Of a stretch of DNA of 19,376 nucleotides, positions 7,671-15,686 are shown in pieces. The notes below the pieces were generated by a model, which worked only from the letters and a program-made list of their open reading frames with translations, was not told where the DNA came from and did no database searches. The translations under genes were made by a program, and so were the position numbers. The stretch's first letter is position 1; each line of letters opens with the position of its first letter. Source of the DNA: JBCBKZ01 sp039026975 (GTDB lineage: Bacteria; Bacteroidota; Bacteroidia; J057); assembly GCA_039026975.1 (NCBI GenBank), contig JBCCLI010000081.1:1-19376 (forward strand), written 5' to 3'.

Positions 7671-9428
7671 TTATGGGGTTACCAGTCTTTCTACATATAG
7701 GAATGGGACGCCAAAGCTGTTCCCATCTTCCTCATAAAACCAACTTTCAATTTCTGTCTCCCCCTTCTTTAGGGTTAGGGTGAAGCTTACTTCAGAAGCT
7801 CCAGCATAACAGTCTTTTTCTACTTCTTTCCCGCCTATCTTAAGGAGAACCTTAGTTACATTCATTCGGGTATCTTCCTCTAAGGGGTAGGTTCTGCAGG
7901 TAAATTGGTATTCTCCATCCTGCACAACCTCCACTGTCCAAAATCCATTTTCATGCTTCCGATCACGAATAATATCCTGGTTCCAAACCGTTAGCGGTTT
8001 CTCATTATGCCAGTCATGGCAGGTTAACTTGATGGGGTTTTCATGCTCATCTCCAATCAATAGGCGGCTGTATTCATCAAAGCTTTCTGAGATGTCTTGC
8101 CACCACAGCTCGTATTCTCCTGTAAGTACTTTGACTATTTCAGGATGCGAACTGCCTATATCCTTCTTCTGTCCTGGATCTTCCAGGATATCATATAGCT
8201 CTTTCCCATTGATCAGCCTATACCTATCATTCATCACCACAGAGGTCTTCCATTTTACGGGCGTTTCTACCCGCTGATTATGCACAAAGAGGGTTCTTTC
8301 TTCCCAGCCTGGATTTTCTGACTTCAAAAGAGGGACCAGGCTTTTCCCATCAAACTTGATGGTATATTTATTCTCCAGCCCACATAATTCTATGAGCGTA
8401 GGCATGATATCTATCTGGGCACTTAGGGTCTGGATATCTTTTCCTCCACTAAGTCCTCCTTCAGGCCATTTGATAAATAGGGGAACTCTGTGTCCCCCTT
8501 CATACTGGCTCCCTTTCACGCCTCTCATACCGGCATTATAGTAGTGGGGGCCTTTTTTAGGAAGCTTATAACTGGACTTCCCATTGTCTGTCATAAATAT
8601 GAGGAGAGTGTTTTCAGCTATTGCCCATTCTTCCAACTTAGTCATGAGCTTCCCTATATTCTCATCAAGATTCACCATCATCCCCAGGTATCTGGCCAGG
8701 TGATCTTCCATCCCTTCTTCCCGAAAGGGCTGTGCATATTTCTCTGGCACGTAATACCAGAAGTGGGGTGCGTTAGTAGCTATTTGACAGAAAAAAGGAG
8801 CTGAGGAATCTTTTTGTTGGTCAATGTATTTGATGGCTTCATTAAACCAGGTATCAGTACAGTATCCCTCGAAGAACTCCGGTATACCATTGTGAGAAAA
8901 GATATCACTGAAGTAGTCATTCCGCCAATAGTCCGGGTTCTGACCTATACCTCCTCCTCCAAAGCTGATAACTTCCTGGTACCCCCTGTCCTGGGGTCTG
9001 TATGGATAATTATCTCCCAGGTGCCATTTCCCTATAAGGGCAGTATGGTAATCATTTTCTGTAAAGACCTGGGCCAGGGTTATCTCATCCTTGTTCATAA
9101 TGGACCGCCCCTGTAGGGTATGCCAAACTCCTACCCTGGATGAATACCTCCCCGTCAGTAGCCCAGCTCTGGTAGGGGCACAGGTGGGATCTACATGAAA
9201 GTTAGTGAATCTTATGCTTTGTGAATGAAGCTTGTCTATCTCAGGAGTCTCTAATAACGGATTTCCATGACAGGACATATCTCCATATCCCTGGTCGTCT
9301 GTTATGATGAGAATAACATTGGGCCTTTCTGGTGTGGATACAGTCTGAGTCTGGGGAAAAGCTGCCAAAACAGCTCCCCCAAACACCAAAAAGCTACTGA
9401 TGATATGTTTCCAATAAATCTTCCTCAT
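7671..9428 (-). CDS. Secreted formylglycine-dependent sulfatase (family S1)
   Basis: 585 residues. The signal peptide (about 1-24; SSFLVFGGAVLAAFP) has no lipobox, so periplasmic. It has the alkaline-phosphatase-like sulfatase fold: RPNVILIITDDQGYGDM (metal ligands Asp44, Asp45), the modification motif C83-A-P-T-R87 followed by AGLLTGRY, the active-site pair Lys134/His136 in GKWHLG, His222 in APHFW, and FMTDNGK with Asp281/Asn282. The C-terminal part (about 450-585) is an extra beta-rich domain present in many arylsulfatases of this type. It would remove sulfate esters from the imported glycan. Cys83 must be converted to formylglycine; no maturing enzyme is encoded in the window. It sits four bases after the SDR stop and nine before the SnoaL-like gene. 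The S1 subfamily and sulfated position are not readable from motifs alone. Confidence 0.95.
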   Translation of the reverse strand: MRKIYWKHIISSFLVFGGAVLAAFPQTQTVSTPERPNVILIITDDQGYGDMSCHGNPLLETPEIDKLHSQSIRFTNFHVDPTCAPTRAGLLTGRYSSRVGVWHTLQGRSIMNKDEITLAQVFTENDYHTALIGKWHLGDNYPYRPQDRGYQEVISFGGGGIGQNPDYWRNDYFSDIFSHNGIPEFFEGYCTDTWFNEAIKYIDQQKDSSAPFFCQIATNAPHFWYYVPEKYAQPFREEGMEDHLARYLGMMVNLDENIGKLMTKLEEWAIAENTLLIFMTDNGKSSYKLPKKGPHYYNAGMRGVKGSQYEGGHRVPLFIKWPEGGLSGGKDIQTLSAQIDIMPTLIELCGLENKYTIKFDGKSLVPLLKSENPGWEERTLFVHNQRVETPVKWKTSVVMNDRYRLINGKELYDILEDPGQKKDIGSSHPEIVKVLTGEYELWWQDISESFDEYSRLLIGDEHENPIKLTCHDWHNEKPLTVWNQDIIRDRKHENGFWTVEVVQDGEYQFTCRTYPLEEDTRMNVTKVLLKIGGKEVEKDCYAGASEVSFTLTLKKGETEIESWFYEEDGNSFGVPFLYVERLVTP

Positions 9429-9432
9429 ATCA

Positions 9433-10209
9433 TTAGTTCATTAAAAATCCCCCTGTGGCATTCAGGGCCTGGCCCGTCATAGCACTGCTATCTTCCGAGC
9501 ATAGAAACTTAATGACTCCAAAAACCTCCTGAGGTTTAATGAACCTCTTCATGGGAACTGATTCCCACGCTTTATGCATATCATCAAAAGGTACTCCTTC
9601 TGCCTCTGCATGCATCTTGACCAACTGTTCAATTCTTTCTCCTTCAATGGGTCCTGGGCATACAGCATTTACCCGTATGTTATGATCTACTAATTCCAGG
9701 GCCAGGGTTTGGGTGAATCCCAACAGGGCCCATTTAGAGCACACATAATCAGCTCTGAAAGGTAGTCCCCGCTTACCTACATTACTGGCCACATTCAGGA
9801 TATTTCCAGCATGATGCTTCATCATATAGGGAATCACTTCTCTACACACCAGCATAGTGCCTGTGAGGTTTACGCCCAGGGTGTAATTCCAGTCTTTCAA
9901 CTGCATATCCTTGACCAGATTTGCCTTCCCGTTAAAGCCGGCATTATTGATCAGGATATCTATCTTTCCACCAAAAAATGTAGCTGCCTCCGATACTAAG
10001 GATTTCACCTCCTGCTCCTGAGAAATATTTACTTGAGAATAGCCTACTTTCCCCCCAGCCTCCTTGATAGATGAGACTGAATCCAAAGGTTCGGAAAGGT
10101 CTCCGATGAAAATATTAGCTCCATGCTTTGCAAAGTTAATAGCCAGCGCTTTTCCTAAGCCGGCTGAAGCACCCGTTATCAGGACGTTCTTATCTTGGAA
10201 TTTTTCCAT
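9433..10209 (-). CDS. SDR-family NAD-dependent sugar or sugar-acid dehydrogenase
   Basis: 258 residues, the usual classical SDR length. Visible are the Rossmann nucleotide motif TGASAGLG (12-19), NNAG (88-91), Asn114 in GVNLTG, Ser142 in VASNVG, and the YxxxK pair Tyr155/Lys159 (YVCSK), giving a complete Asn-Ser-Tyr-Lys tetrad. Asp37 at the end of the second strand (FIGDLS) favours NAD over NADP. NAVCPGPIEGERIE matches the usual post-catalytic PG motif. Its start lies inside the dehydratase gene (20-base overlap in another frame) and its stop is four bases before the sulfatase, so it belongs to the same transcript. It may oxidise an aldose to its lactone, or a 2-keto-3-deoxy sugar acid later in the same route; sequence alone cannot separate these. 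Cytoplasmic. Confidence 0.94.
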   Translation of the reverse strand: MEKFQDKNVLITGASAGLGKALAINFAKHGANIFIGDLSEPLDSVSSIKEAGGKVGYSQVNISQEQEVKSLVSEAATFFGGKIDILINNAGFNGKANLVKDMQLKDWNYTLGVNLTGTMLVCREVIPYMMKHHAGNILNVASNVGKRGLPFRADYVCSKWALLGFTQTLALELVDHNIRVNAVCPGPIEGERIEQLVKMHAEAEGVPFDDMHKAWESVPMKRFIKPQEVFGVIKFLCSEDSSAMTGQALNATGGFLMN

Positions 10210-11401
10210 AATCTCTATGTATGCTGTTAGGGTTGGATAAGTATCTTTCTAGTATGGACATATTAATGTCTACCCCAAGACCAGGACCTTCAGGGACAAA
10301 TACAAATCCATCTTCTACTCTAAATTCTTCTGTGATGAGTTCATCTCGCAAGGGATTGAAGTTTTTATCAAACTCCACCATGGGGGCATTTTGAGGAGAA
10401 TGTTCAAATACCGTGTAGGGAAAAGGAGCCAGGGTAGCCACAAATTGTAGGGTGGCAGCCAAGGCTACCCCACTACCCCAACAATGGGGAATGAGCTGTA
10501 CGTGGTGGGAAGAAGCTAGTGCTTCTATCTTCTTTGCCTCTGTAAACCCTCCGGCACAGCTTAGGTTAGGCTGGATGATGTCCAGGCAATCCTGTTTCAT
10601 CAACTGTAAGAACCCATATCTGGTGTACTCATTTTCCCCCGCAGCAATGGCTACATTCAAACATTCTCTTAGCCCCCTATAGCCATAGTAATCTTCCGGT
10701 AAGACAGGTTCCTCAAAGAAATGAATATTCAACTCTTCCAGGTACTTCCCTATTTTTCTGGCTGTATGAAAATTATAAGCGTGATTGGCATCTATCATCA
10801 ACAATGAATCCGGACCTATAGCTTCCCTGATGGCGGCAACTCTTTCTACATCCGCTCCAATTCCTAGTAATCCAATTTTCCCCTTTAAGGCTGTAAACCC
10901 CGCATCAATGTAGCTGAGGGATTCATCTTTAAGGGCCTGTAAGGAGCTTTTATGATCTCTTACATCTGCTCCCCTGTAGTAACAGCCTGTAGCATAAGCT
11001 CTGATTTTATTCCGAAAGGCTCCTCCTAATAACTCGTGAACCGGTTTTTCATAAAACTTACCGGCAATATCCCAGAGGGCAATATCTATCCCGCTTATGG
11101 CTTCTATGCCTGTAGCTTTCCGTCCAAAGTCTCTGATTCCACTAAACATCAGTTCCCAAAGGACATTAGTATCTAGTGGATTTTTTCCTATCAACCTGGG
11201 TTTTAGCACTGACTGTATAAAGGTCTGAACAGGTTCTCCAGGTCCATACTGTCCACTTTCTCCCCATCCCACTATCCCACTATCTGTTTCTACCCTAATC
11301 AAGAGTGAGTTTCTCTCTGGAAAGGCTGCCTGAGAAGAGTAAAACCGATTTTTCCCCAAGGGTACTCTCAGCAAAAATGTATGTATATCCTGTATTTTCA
11401 T
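10190..11401 (-). CDS. Mandelate racemase/enolase-superfamily sugar-acid dehydratase-like protein
   Basis: 403 residues with the standard capping domain (1-125) and barrel. The KxK motif is Lys173-Gly-Lys175 (ALKGKIG); metal ligands are Asp204 (LMIDANHAY), Glu230 (FFEEPVLPEDYYGY) and Glu256 (AAGENEYTRYG); the general-base His is His306 in PHCWGSG. This resembles the branch that includes galactarolactone cycloisomerase and fuconate/rhamnonate-type dehydratases. The usual Asp partner of the catalytic His is Asn279 here (IIQPNLSCAGG), which is unusual. The expected role is water removal from an aldonate to give a 2-keto-3-deoxy acid, or cycloisomerisation of a sugar lactone. It starts five bases after the RhaT-like gene and overlaps the SDR by 20 bases. 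Cytoplasmic. The family is certain, the substrate is not. Confidence 0.94.
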   Translation of the reverse strand: MKIQDIHTFLLRVPLGKNRFYSSQAAFPERNSLLIRVETDSGIVGWGESGQYGPGEPVQTFIQSVLKPRLIGKNPLDTNVLWELMFSGIRDFGRKATGIEAISGIDIALWDIAGKFYEKPVHELLGGAFRNKIRAYATGCYYRGADVRDHKSSLQALKDESLSYIDAGFTALKGKIGLLGIGADVERVAAIREAIGPDSLLMIDANHAYNFHTARKIGKYLEELNIHFFEEPVLPEDYYGYRGLRECLNVAIAAGENEYTRYGFLQLMKQDCLDIIQPNLSCAGGFTEAKKIEALASSHHVQLIPHCWGSGVALAATLQFVATLAPFPYTVFEHSPQNAPMVEFDKNFNPLRDELITEEFRVEDGFVFVPEGPGLGVDINMSILERYLSNPNSIHRDYGKIPR

Positions 11402-11406
11402 GAGGC

Positions 11407-12444
11407 TTATTTAAATAGGTTTGAGAGACTCACTATCACAATGGCTACAATCAAAATGCTAATTCCTCCAAATAACTTATTGGTGGCCTTTCGGGATACA
11501 TTCATCCATTCTCCACTCATTAAGCCGAGAAGGTTAGCTGCTATAATAGTAGCTGCCATAAATAGAGGCCATCCCACTACTGCACCTATATTCTCTATAT
11601 AGCTGGTCAAGGCGATGGTGTATAATACCATGCCCACTATGAATAAGACAGACATACTTATAGCGAGTAATATATTTCTGCCTTGAGGGCCATTCTGATA
11701 ATTAGAGAAGGATTTATTCTTTACAAAAAGATAGATGCAGTACACAGAGTTTACGATGAAGCCTCCTATAAAATAAGGTAGTAACTGGGCGTAGCCTACG
11801 TTATAGGCTGCCACTGTTCCCAGCTCCATAACAGCATCTGAAATAGGCTGCCCAAAAAAGACAGCAAAATTAGTGGCAGGACAAAAGATGGCTGCTACAA
11901 TGCAGACCAGAAGACCGAATTGAAAGGAGACTTTTATGATATTTTCCCGCTTATCATTCTCCTCAGCTTCCTGATCCACTTCTCGCTGTTTACCAGCAGC
12001 AGAAACCAAAACTACCCCCATAATAAGAACGGCTAAACCAGCTACCAGAAATCCTATAGCCTGGGGACTCAGGCTATCAGAGGGAAGGAGAAATATGGGA
12101 AATAAAGTCCCGAAGGCAGCGTTCAAAGCTGTAATGATGGCTATCCCTAACGCCATCCCTAAGTATTCTGCCCCTAGCCCAAACAGTACTACCCCAATTC
12201 CCCAGGCAATCCCTGATAAAAATACTTGCCAGAGAATTTTACTATCAATGGATTGATATATACTCAGTAAATCAGGGGTGGTTCCAAATGCTAACAGTAG
12301 CGGAAAAACCAGGCAGCAGGTGATGGTAAAAATAAACCACCCATTTTCCCAACTCCAGTTTTTCATATGCTTCATCGGGTAGACAAAGGCGCCTTGTATG
12401 CCTCCTCCCAATGTAGCTAGTAGTAATCCTATTAGTAATTTCAT
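11407..12444 (-). CDS. RhaT-like sugar/proton symporter (DMT superfamily)
   Basis: 345 residues with about ten hydrophobic segments and one polar loop near 155-168 (KQREVDQEAEENDKREN) between segments five and six. It matches the L-rhamnose/proton symporter RhaT along its length: VYPMKHMKNWSWE (21-33), SGIAWGIG (77-84), YLGMALGIAI (94-103) and a GEWMN motif near the C-terminus. The length is close to E. coli RhaT. It acts in the inner membrane and would import a free monosaccharide released in the periplasm. L-rhamnose is the family's best-known substrate, but PUL-borne relatives may carry other sugars. The gene starts the compact nine-gene operon, five bases before the dehydratase, and has a 275-base leader with a terminator-like hairpin about 43 bases before its ATG. 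Confidence 0.92.
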   Translation of the reverse strand: MKLLIGLLLATLGGGIQGAFVYPMKHMKNWSWENGWFIFTITCCLVFPLLLAFGTTPDLLSIYQSIDSKILWQVFLSGIAWGIGVVLFGLGAEYLGMALGIAIITALNAAFGTLFPIFLLPSDSLSPQAIGFLVAGLAVLIMGVVLVSAAGKQREVDQEAEENDKRENIIKVSFQFGLLVCIVAAIFCPATNFAVFFGQPISDAVMELGTVAAYNVGYAQLLPYFIGGFIVNSVYCIYLFVKNKSFSNYQNGPQGRNILLAISMSVLFIVGMVLYTIALTSYIENIGAVVGWPLFMAATIIAANLLGLMSGEWMNVSRKATNKLFGGISILIVAIVIVSLSNLFK

Positions 12445-12487
12445 CTCAAGTGATTGTTGTTACCTAAGCATATTCGGAAAATCAAAG

Positions 12488-12517
12488 GCACCCTATGTGA
12501 GCGCCCTCATAAGGTGC
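12488..12517 (-). terminator. Terminator-like hairpin between the GH2 and RhaT-like genes
   Basis: On the minus strand a 10-pair stem (12517-12508 with 12497-12488, one G-U pair) closes a ten-base loop, followed by the T-rich stretch CCTTTGATTTTCC. It lies about 200 bases after the GH2 stop and 43 bases before the RhaT-like start. It could end the GH2 transcript or act as an attenuator of the downstream operon. The T-run is interrupted, so termination would be partial at best. Confidence 0.4.
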
Positions 12518-12670
12518 TAATTCTAGAGAATAAGCAGGTATCCCGTAAGGAGGAGTTTGGGTAGGTTGAATGTCCTTCTGAACATTCACCTTTGAGATGA
12601 AGGAATACAGATTGTGATGGTTCATAATGTGCTTCTAATGGTGTGTAGTTGTCTGGTTGTCTATATCTAT

Positions 12671-12708
12671 GAGACCTATGGGTTAGCATATGCCCACCCA
12701 CAGGCCTC
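12671..12708 (-). repeat. 38-base imperfect palindrome just after the GH2 stop
   Basis: The palindrome centres on GCATATGC (12686-12693); 15 of 19 symmetric positions are Watson-Crick pairs. Three of the four mismatches become G-U pairs only when read as minus-strand RNA, leaving 18 of 19 pairs, so it is best read as a structure in the GH2 transcript's 3' untranslated region. It begins 12 bases after the GH2 stop. No T-run follows, so it is not a textbook terminator; it may stabilise the upstream message or mark a processing site. Confidence 0.5.
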
Positions 12709-12719
12709 ACTTGGTGATG

Positions 12720-15686
12720 TTACATGCTTGAGAGTTTTGAGGTCCAATTAATCATGTTGAGCATCAGTTTATCTGCTACTGGATCCTTTCCAAGATTTTT
12801 CACTATCCGTAAAGCTGAAAGAACATATTGGCCTTCTCCATAAGCTACTGTCCCTAGATCCACGCCATACCAGGCAGGCTCTGGTCCTCTATAATTTCTT
12901 GTTACGGGGTTCTTGAAGTACCAGTCATGGCTGACAGAAGCCACAATTAGGTCTTTCTCCTCCACACCCTGAATAGACTGGGAACTCCAGATATTCTCAT
13001 ACTCATTTTCCATCATGCAGTTAGCAGGCAACCCATTGAATACGGGATGCTTAGCTACCAGATGTGAAACAGTGATCCATAATCCCCTGGCAGGTCTTAA
13101 GGTAATCTCAAAAGGTAGTACATGCGCATCAGGAACTTTTCCCCCTCTATTAATCAGGTTTTGGTCCCTTGGTCTTACTACCCCTAGATGTACTACTGTT
13201 CCTCCCTCCTTAGCAAACTGAGCTAACTGACGGAAACGCTCCTCATCCTCAGGTCCATTAATAGTGGATTGGGTGACAAATACAGGTAGGTCCTTAGCGG
13301 TATTTGCGTCAAACATCTCATAAGCCATTCCCTTATCCTTTAAGAACCCGGTGAGGAATTTATTCGCATCAAAGAGGGCTATGTTTGCAGATGAGGGCTC
13401 CAGTTGTTTATCTATATATACTTCAAAGCCAAATTCATTGGTAGAGATTTCATTACCTGATTCATCAGACAGGGAAACAGTGGCAGTGTAAATACCTGAT
13501 AGCTTCTGGGTATTTAATGGCTCATTTAATATCTCATTGATTCCTGCTTTTAGGTCAACATTCTTCTCTATGGTCTTGATGAGCTTACCCTTCTCTGACT
13601 GAATGGTAAGCATTAATTTTCCAGAAATAGCTTCTTCATCATTAATCCCTTTAAGGATGATCTTGGCTCCTTGGTGAGCATAGATATTTCTGGGTCGTAC
13701 TTGCAGGGCTAAGTACCTAGGCTGATTTGCCTCCTGGGTTCCATAATACGATTCCTTCGGATTTCTAAACAGATCGAGTAATCCAGCACCTGTCACCCAA
13801 TCTCCTCCTGTGAAAGCATGAACTACATAGCCTTTCACTTTCTCATTAGAGCGTATAGCTTCCAGCATTCGTTTATTTCCTTGAGAATGGATACGCTGCT
13901 GCTGCTTACAAAATTCCTGTAGATCTGGATAGATTGCATCAAAGCCTGTTTCAGCTAATACATCTGTGAACCAGCTAGCCAGGTTTTGATGATAGCGGTA
14001 GGCTGGGGTTAGTGGGTTCCCCATTTTTCTAAACCGCTCATTATTATCTACTAGGTCTGGTAAACTACCATATCCTATTTCAGAAACTATGGATAATGCC
14101 CCTTGGACAGTCTCACTATGGGTAAATCTCCCTCTTGGTAATCCCATCTTCTTTAGCTCTTCATCTGTCCTGGAAATAGTTTGAAATTTATCATATAGGC
14201 CATTATCCAGTGGGGCACCCGGATAAGCATGTACATCATTGAACTTTATGCCTTCATAGCTTCCTGGAAGGTACATATTAGACCCTCCGAAAAAGCCTCC
14301 TGACTCATCAAGAATCAGTCGGGTAGGATCCAGGTTTCTTATGACTAAGGCCATATCATGCTTTAGCCTGGCTACTTCCTGACGGTGTACCTCATTAAAG
14401 ATTTCCCACTCAATCACACAGGGATGATTCCGATCCCTGAGCACAGTAGACCTGACCTCATTCTCTATCCTTTTATTTAGGTAAGGAGTAGCTGTAGGGT
14501 GCTGATCCATACATTCTAGTGCCAGCCCTCCATATACCATGAGACCCATCTCATCACAGAGATCCAACCACATAGGCGGGGGGGGCTTCCGCCACGGACG
14601 AATGACATTAAACCCACAGTCCATGGCCAGTTGAATCTCCTTTCGGGCCATTTCCTCACTGTCAGGATAGGCCATTTTAACAGGATACAAGCCTTCAAAA
14701 AATACGCCCTTTATATAAATGGGTTTGCCATTAAGCATAAACTCATCTCCCTTAATGGTCAGTTCTCGCATCCCAAATCTTACTTCATCCACATCCTGTT
14801 TTTGAGATGCCTCAGAAAGGGTAACTCTTGCTATATATAAGTGCGGATTTTTAGGCTCCCAATAAGTAGCATCAGGAATTTCAAGGGTGAGGCTGCTGAC
14901 CGTATGGCCAGGATTTAGCTCAGCAGACAGTGTTTTGCTAGCTACTATGTCAGATGGATTGTTTCTCGCAAAAACTTCTACCTGGTAAGAAATATCTTTG
15001 ATAGCTTTGGTCTTATTCTCCAGGGTGATATCTATTTCAGCTGTGTTATCCGAGATATTTGGCTTCACAAAAATGTCATCCACAAATAGCTTATTGGTAG
15101 CCAGGAGTTTGACAGGTTGCCAAATACCGCCTGTAATAGCTCCCCGCCAGTGTGGCATGTCATAAGGTCCAAGTCCATCAATGTGTTTGTCCTCATTTAA
15201 GATAGGGCCTACTACCCGTAGGCTCATGAAATTCTTTTCTCCATATTTCAGGAAATCCTCTACCCTCAGCTCAAAGGGGCCGTATCCGCCTTCATGCATC
15301 CCCACAGGATGATCATTTACCCATACTTCAGCTATGTAATTCACAGCGTCAAACTGTAGCTGTACATATTTCCCCTCCCAGTTTTTAGGAACGGAGAAAT
15401 GCCTTCCATAAAAGGCTACCCCTTCATAGTCTTGTTCTATTTCTTCCCAGCTGCTGGGAACAGAGATATTACGTAGTCTCTTACTTGCAAAAAAGGCTTG
15501 TTCTTGATTCCAGCCTCCTTCTCTTCCTTTATTTCCTTCATCAAAAATGATATTCCACTCTCCATTAAGGGATAGCTCTTCCCTCACTGCTGAGGCTTCA
15601 TTGGTGTTTTGATCCATTTGCCCGATTAAGGGCACATGAATTAACAAAGCAAATGCGATGGCATGTATAATTAGAAATGGATTCAT
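12720..15686 (-). CDS. Secreted glycoside hydrolase family 2 enzyme with C-terminal amidotransferase-like domain
   Basis: 988 residues from the ATG at 15686, chosen because it opens a clean signal peptide (MNPFLIIHAIAFALL); an in-frame GTG at 15746 would add 20 charged residues before it. Order: jelly-roll domain (LSLNGEWNIIFDEG; PHWRGAITGGIWQ), Ig-like domain, TIM barrel (LNGKPIYIKG; RPWRKPPPP), then Ig-like and C-terminal domains. The acid/base is Glu432 in WEIFNEVH and the likely nucleophile Glu536 in SEIGYGSLP, 104 residues apart, normal for GH2. Residues about 765-988 form an extra Rossmann/amidotransferase-like domain (ANIALFDANKFL; GGTVVHLGVVRP; HPVFNGLP; YGEGQYVLSALRI), probably structural. 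No lipobox is seen, so periplasmic. It should remove a terminal beta-linked sugar; the sugar is not known. It is paralogous to the partial GH2 at 1-1369 and separated from the RhaT operon by 275 bases. Confidence 0.95.
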   Translation of the reverse strand: MNPFLIIHAIAFALLIHVPLIGQMDQNTNEASAVREELSLNGEWNIIFDEGNKGREGGWNQEQAFFASKRLRNISVPSSWEEIEQDYEGVAFYGRHFSVPKNWEGKYVQLQFDAVNYIAEVWVNDHPVGMHEGGYGPFELRVEDFLKYGEKNFMSLRVVGPILNEDKHIDGLGPYDMPHWRGAITGGIWQPVKLLATNKLFVDDIFVKPNISDNTAEIDITLENKTKAIKDISYQVEVFARNNPSDIVASKTLSAELNPGHTVSSLTLEIPDATYWEPKNPHLYIARVTLSEASQKQDVDEVRFGMRELTIKGDEFMLNGKPIYIKGVFFEGLYPVKMAYPDSEEMARKEIQLAMDCGFNVIRPWRKPPPPMWLDLCDEMGLMVYGGLALECMDQHPTATPYLNKRIENEVRSTVLRDRNHPCVIEWEIFNEVHRQEVARLKHDMALVIRNLDPTRLILDESGGFFGGSNMYLPGSYEGIKFNDVHAYPGAPLDNGLYDKFQTISRTDEELKKMGLPRGRFTHSETVQGALSIVSEIGYGSLPDLVDNNERFRKMGNPLTPAYRYHQNLASWFTDVLAETGFDAIYPDLQEFCKQQQRIHSQGNKRMLEAIRSNEKVKGYVVHAFTGGDWVTGAGLLDLFRNPKESYYGTQEANQPRYLALQVRPRNIYAHQGAKIILKGINDEEAISGKLMLTIQSEKGKLIKTIEKNVDLKAGINEILNEPLNTQKLSGIYTATVSLSDESGNEISTNEFGFEVYIDKQLEPSSANIALFDANKFLTGFLKDKGMAYEMFDANTAKDLPVFVTQSTINGPEDEERFRQLAQFAKEGGTVVHLGVVRPRDQNLINRGGKVPDAHVLPFEITLRPARGLWITVSHLVAKHPVFNGLPANCMMENEYENIWSSQSIQGVEEKDLIVASVSHDWYFKNPVTRNYRGPEPAWYGVDLGTVAYGEGQYVLSALRIVKNLGKDPVADKLMLNMINWTSKLSSM

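Larger units (their letters stand above)
12445..12719. other. 275-base non-coding gap between GH2 and RhaT-like genes
   Basis: Apart from the hairpins at 12671-12708 and 12488-12517 I see no gene. A 67-codon frame at 12507-12710 has no family features and covers both hairpins. I found no convincing Bacteroidota promoter (TTTG / TAnnTTTG), although the interrupted tight spacing makes a new promoter for the operon plausible. Confidence 0.5.

Noticed and set aside
12507..12710. 67-codon minus-strand open frame after the GH2 gene
   Set aside because: The residue mix is rich in His, Ser, Arg and Pro, with no signal, hydrophobic core or family motif, and it covers two RNA hairpins.
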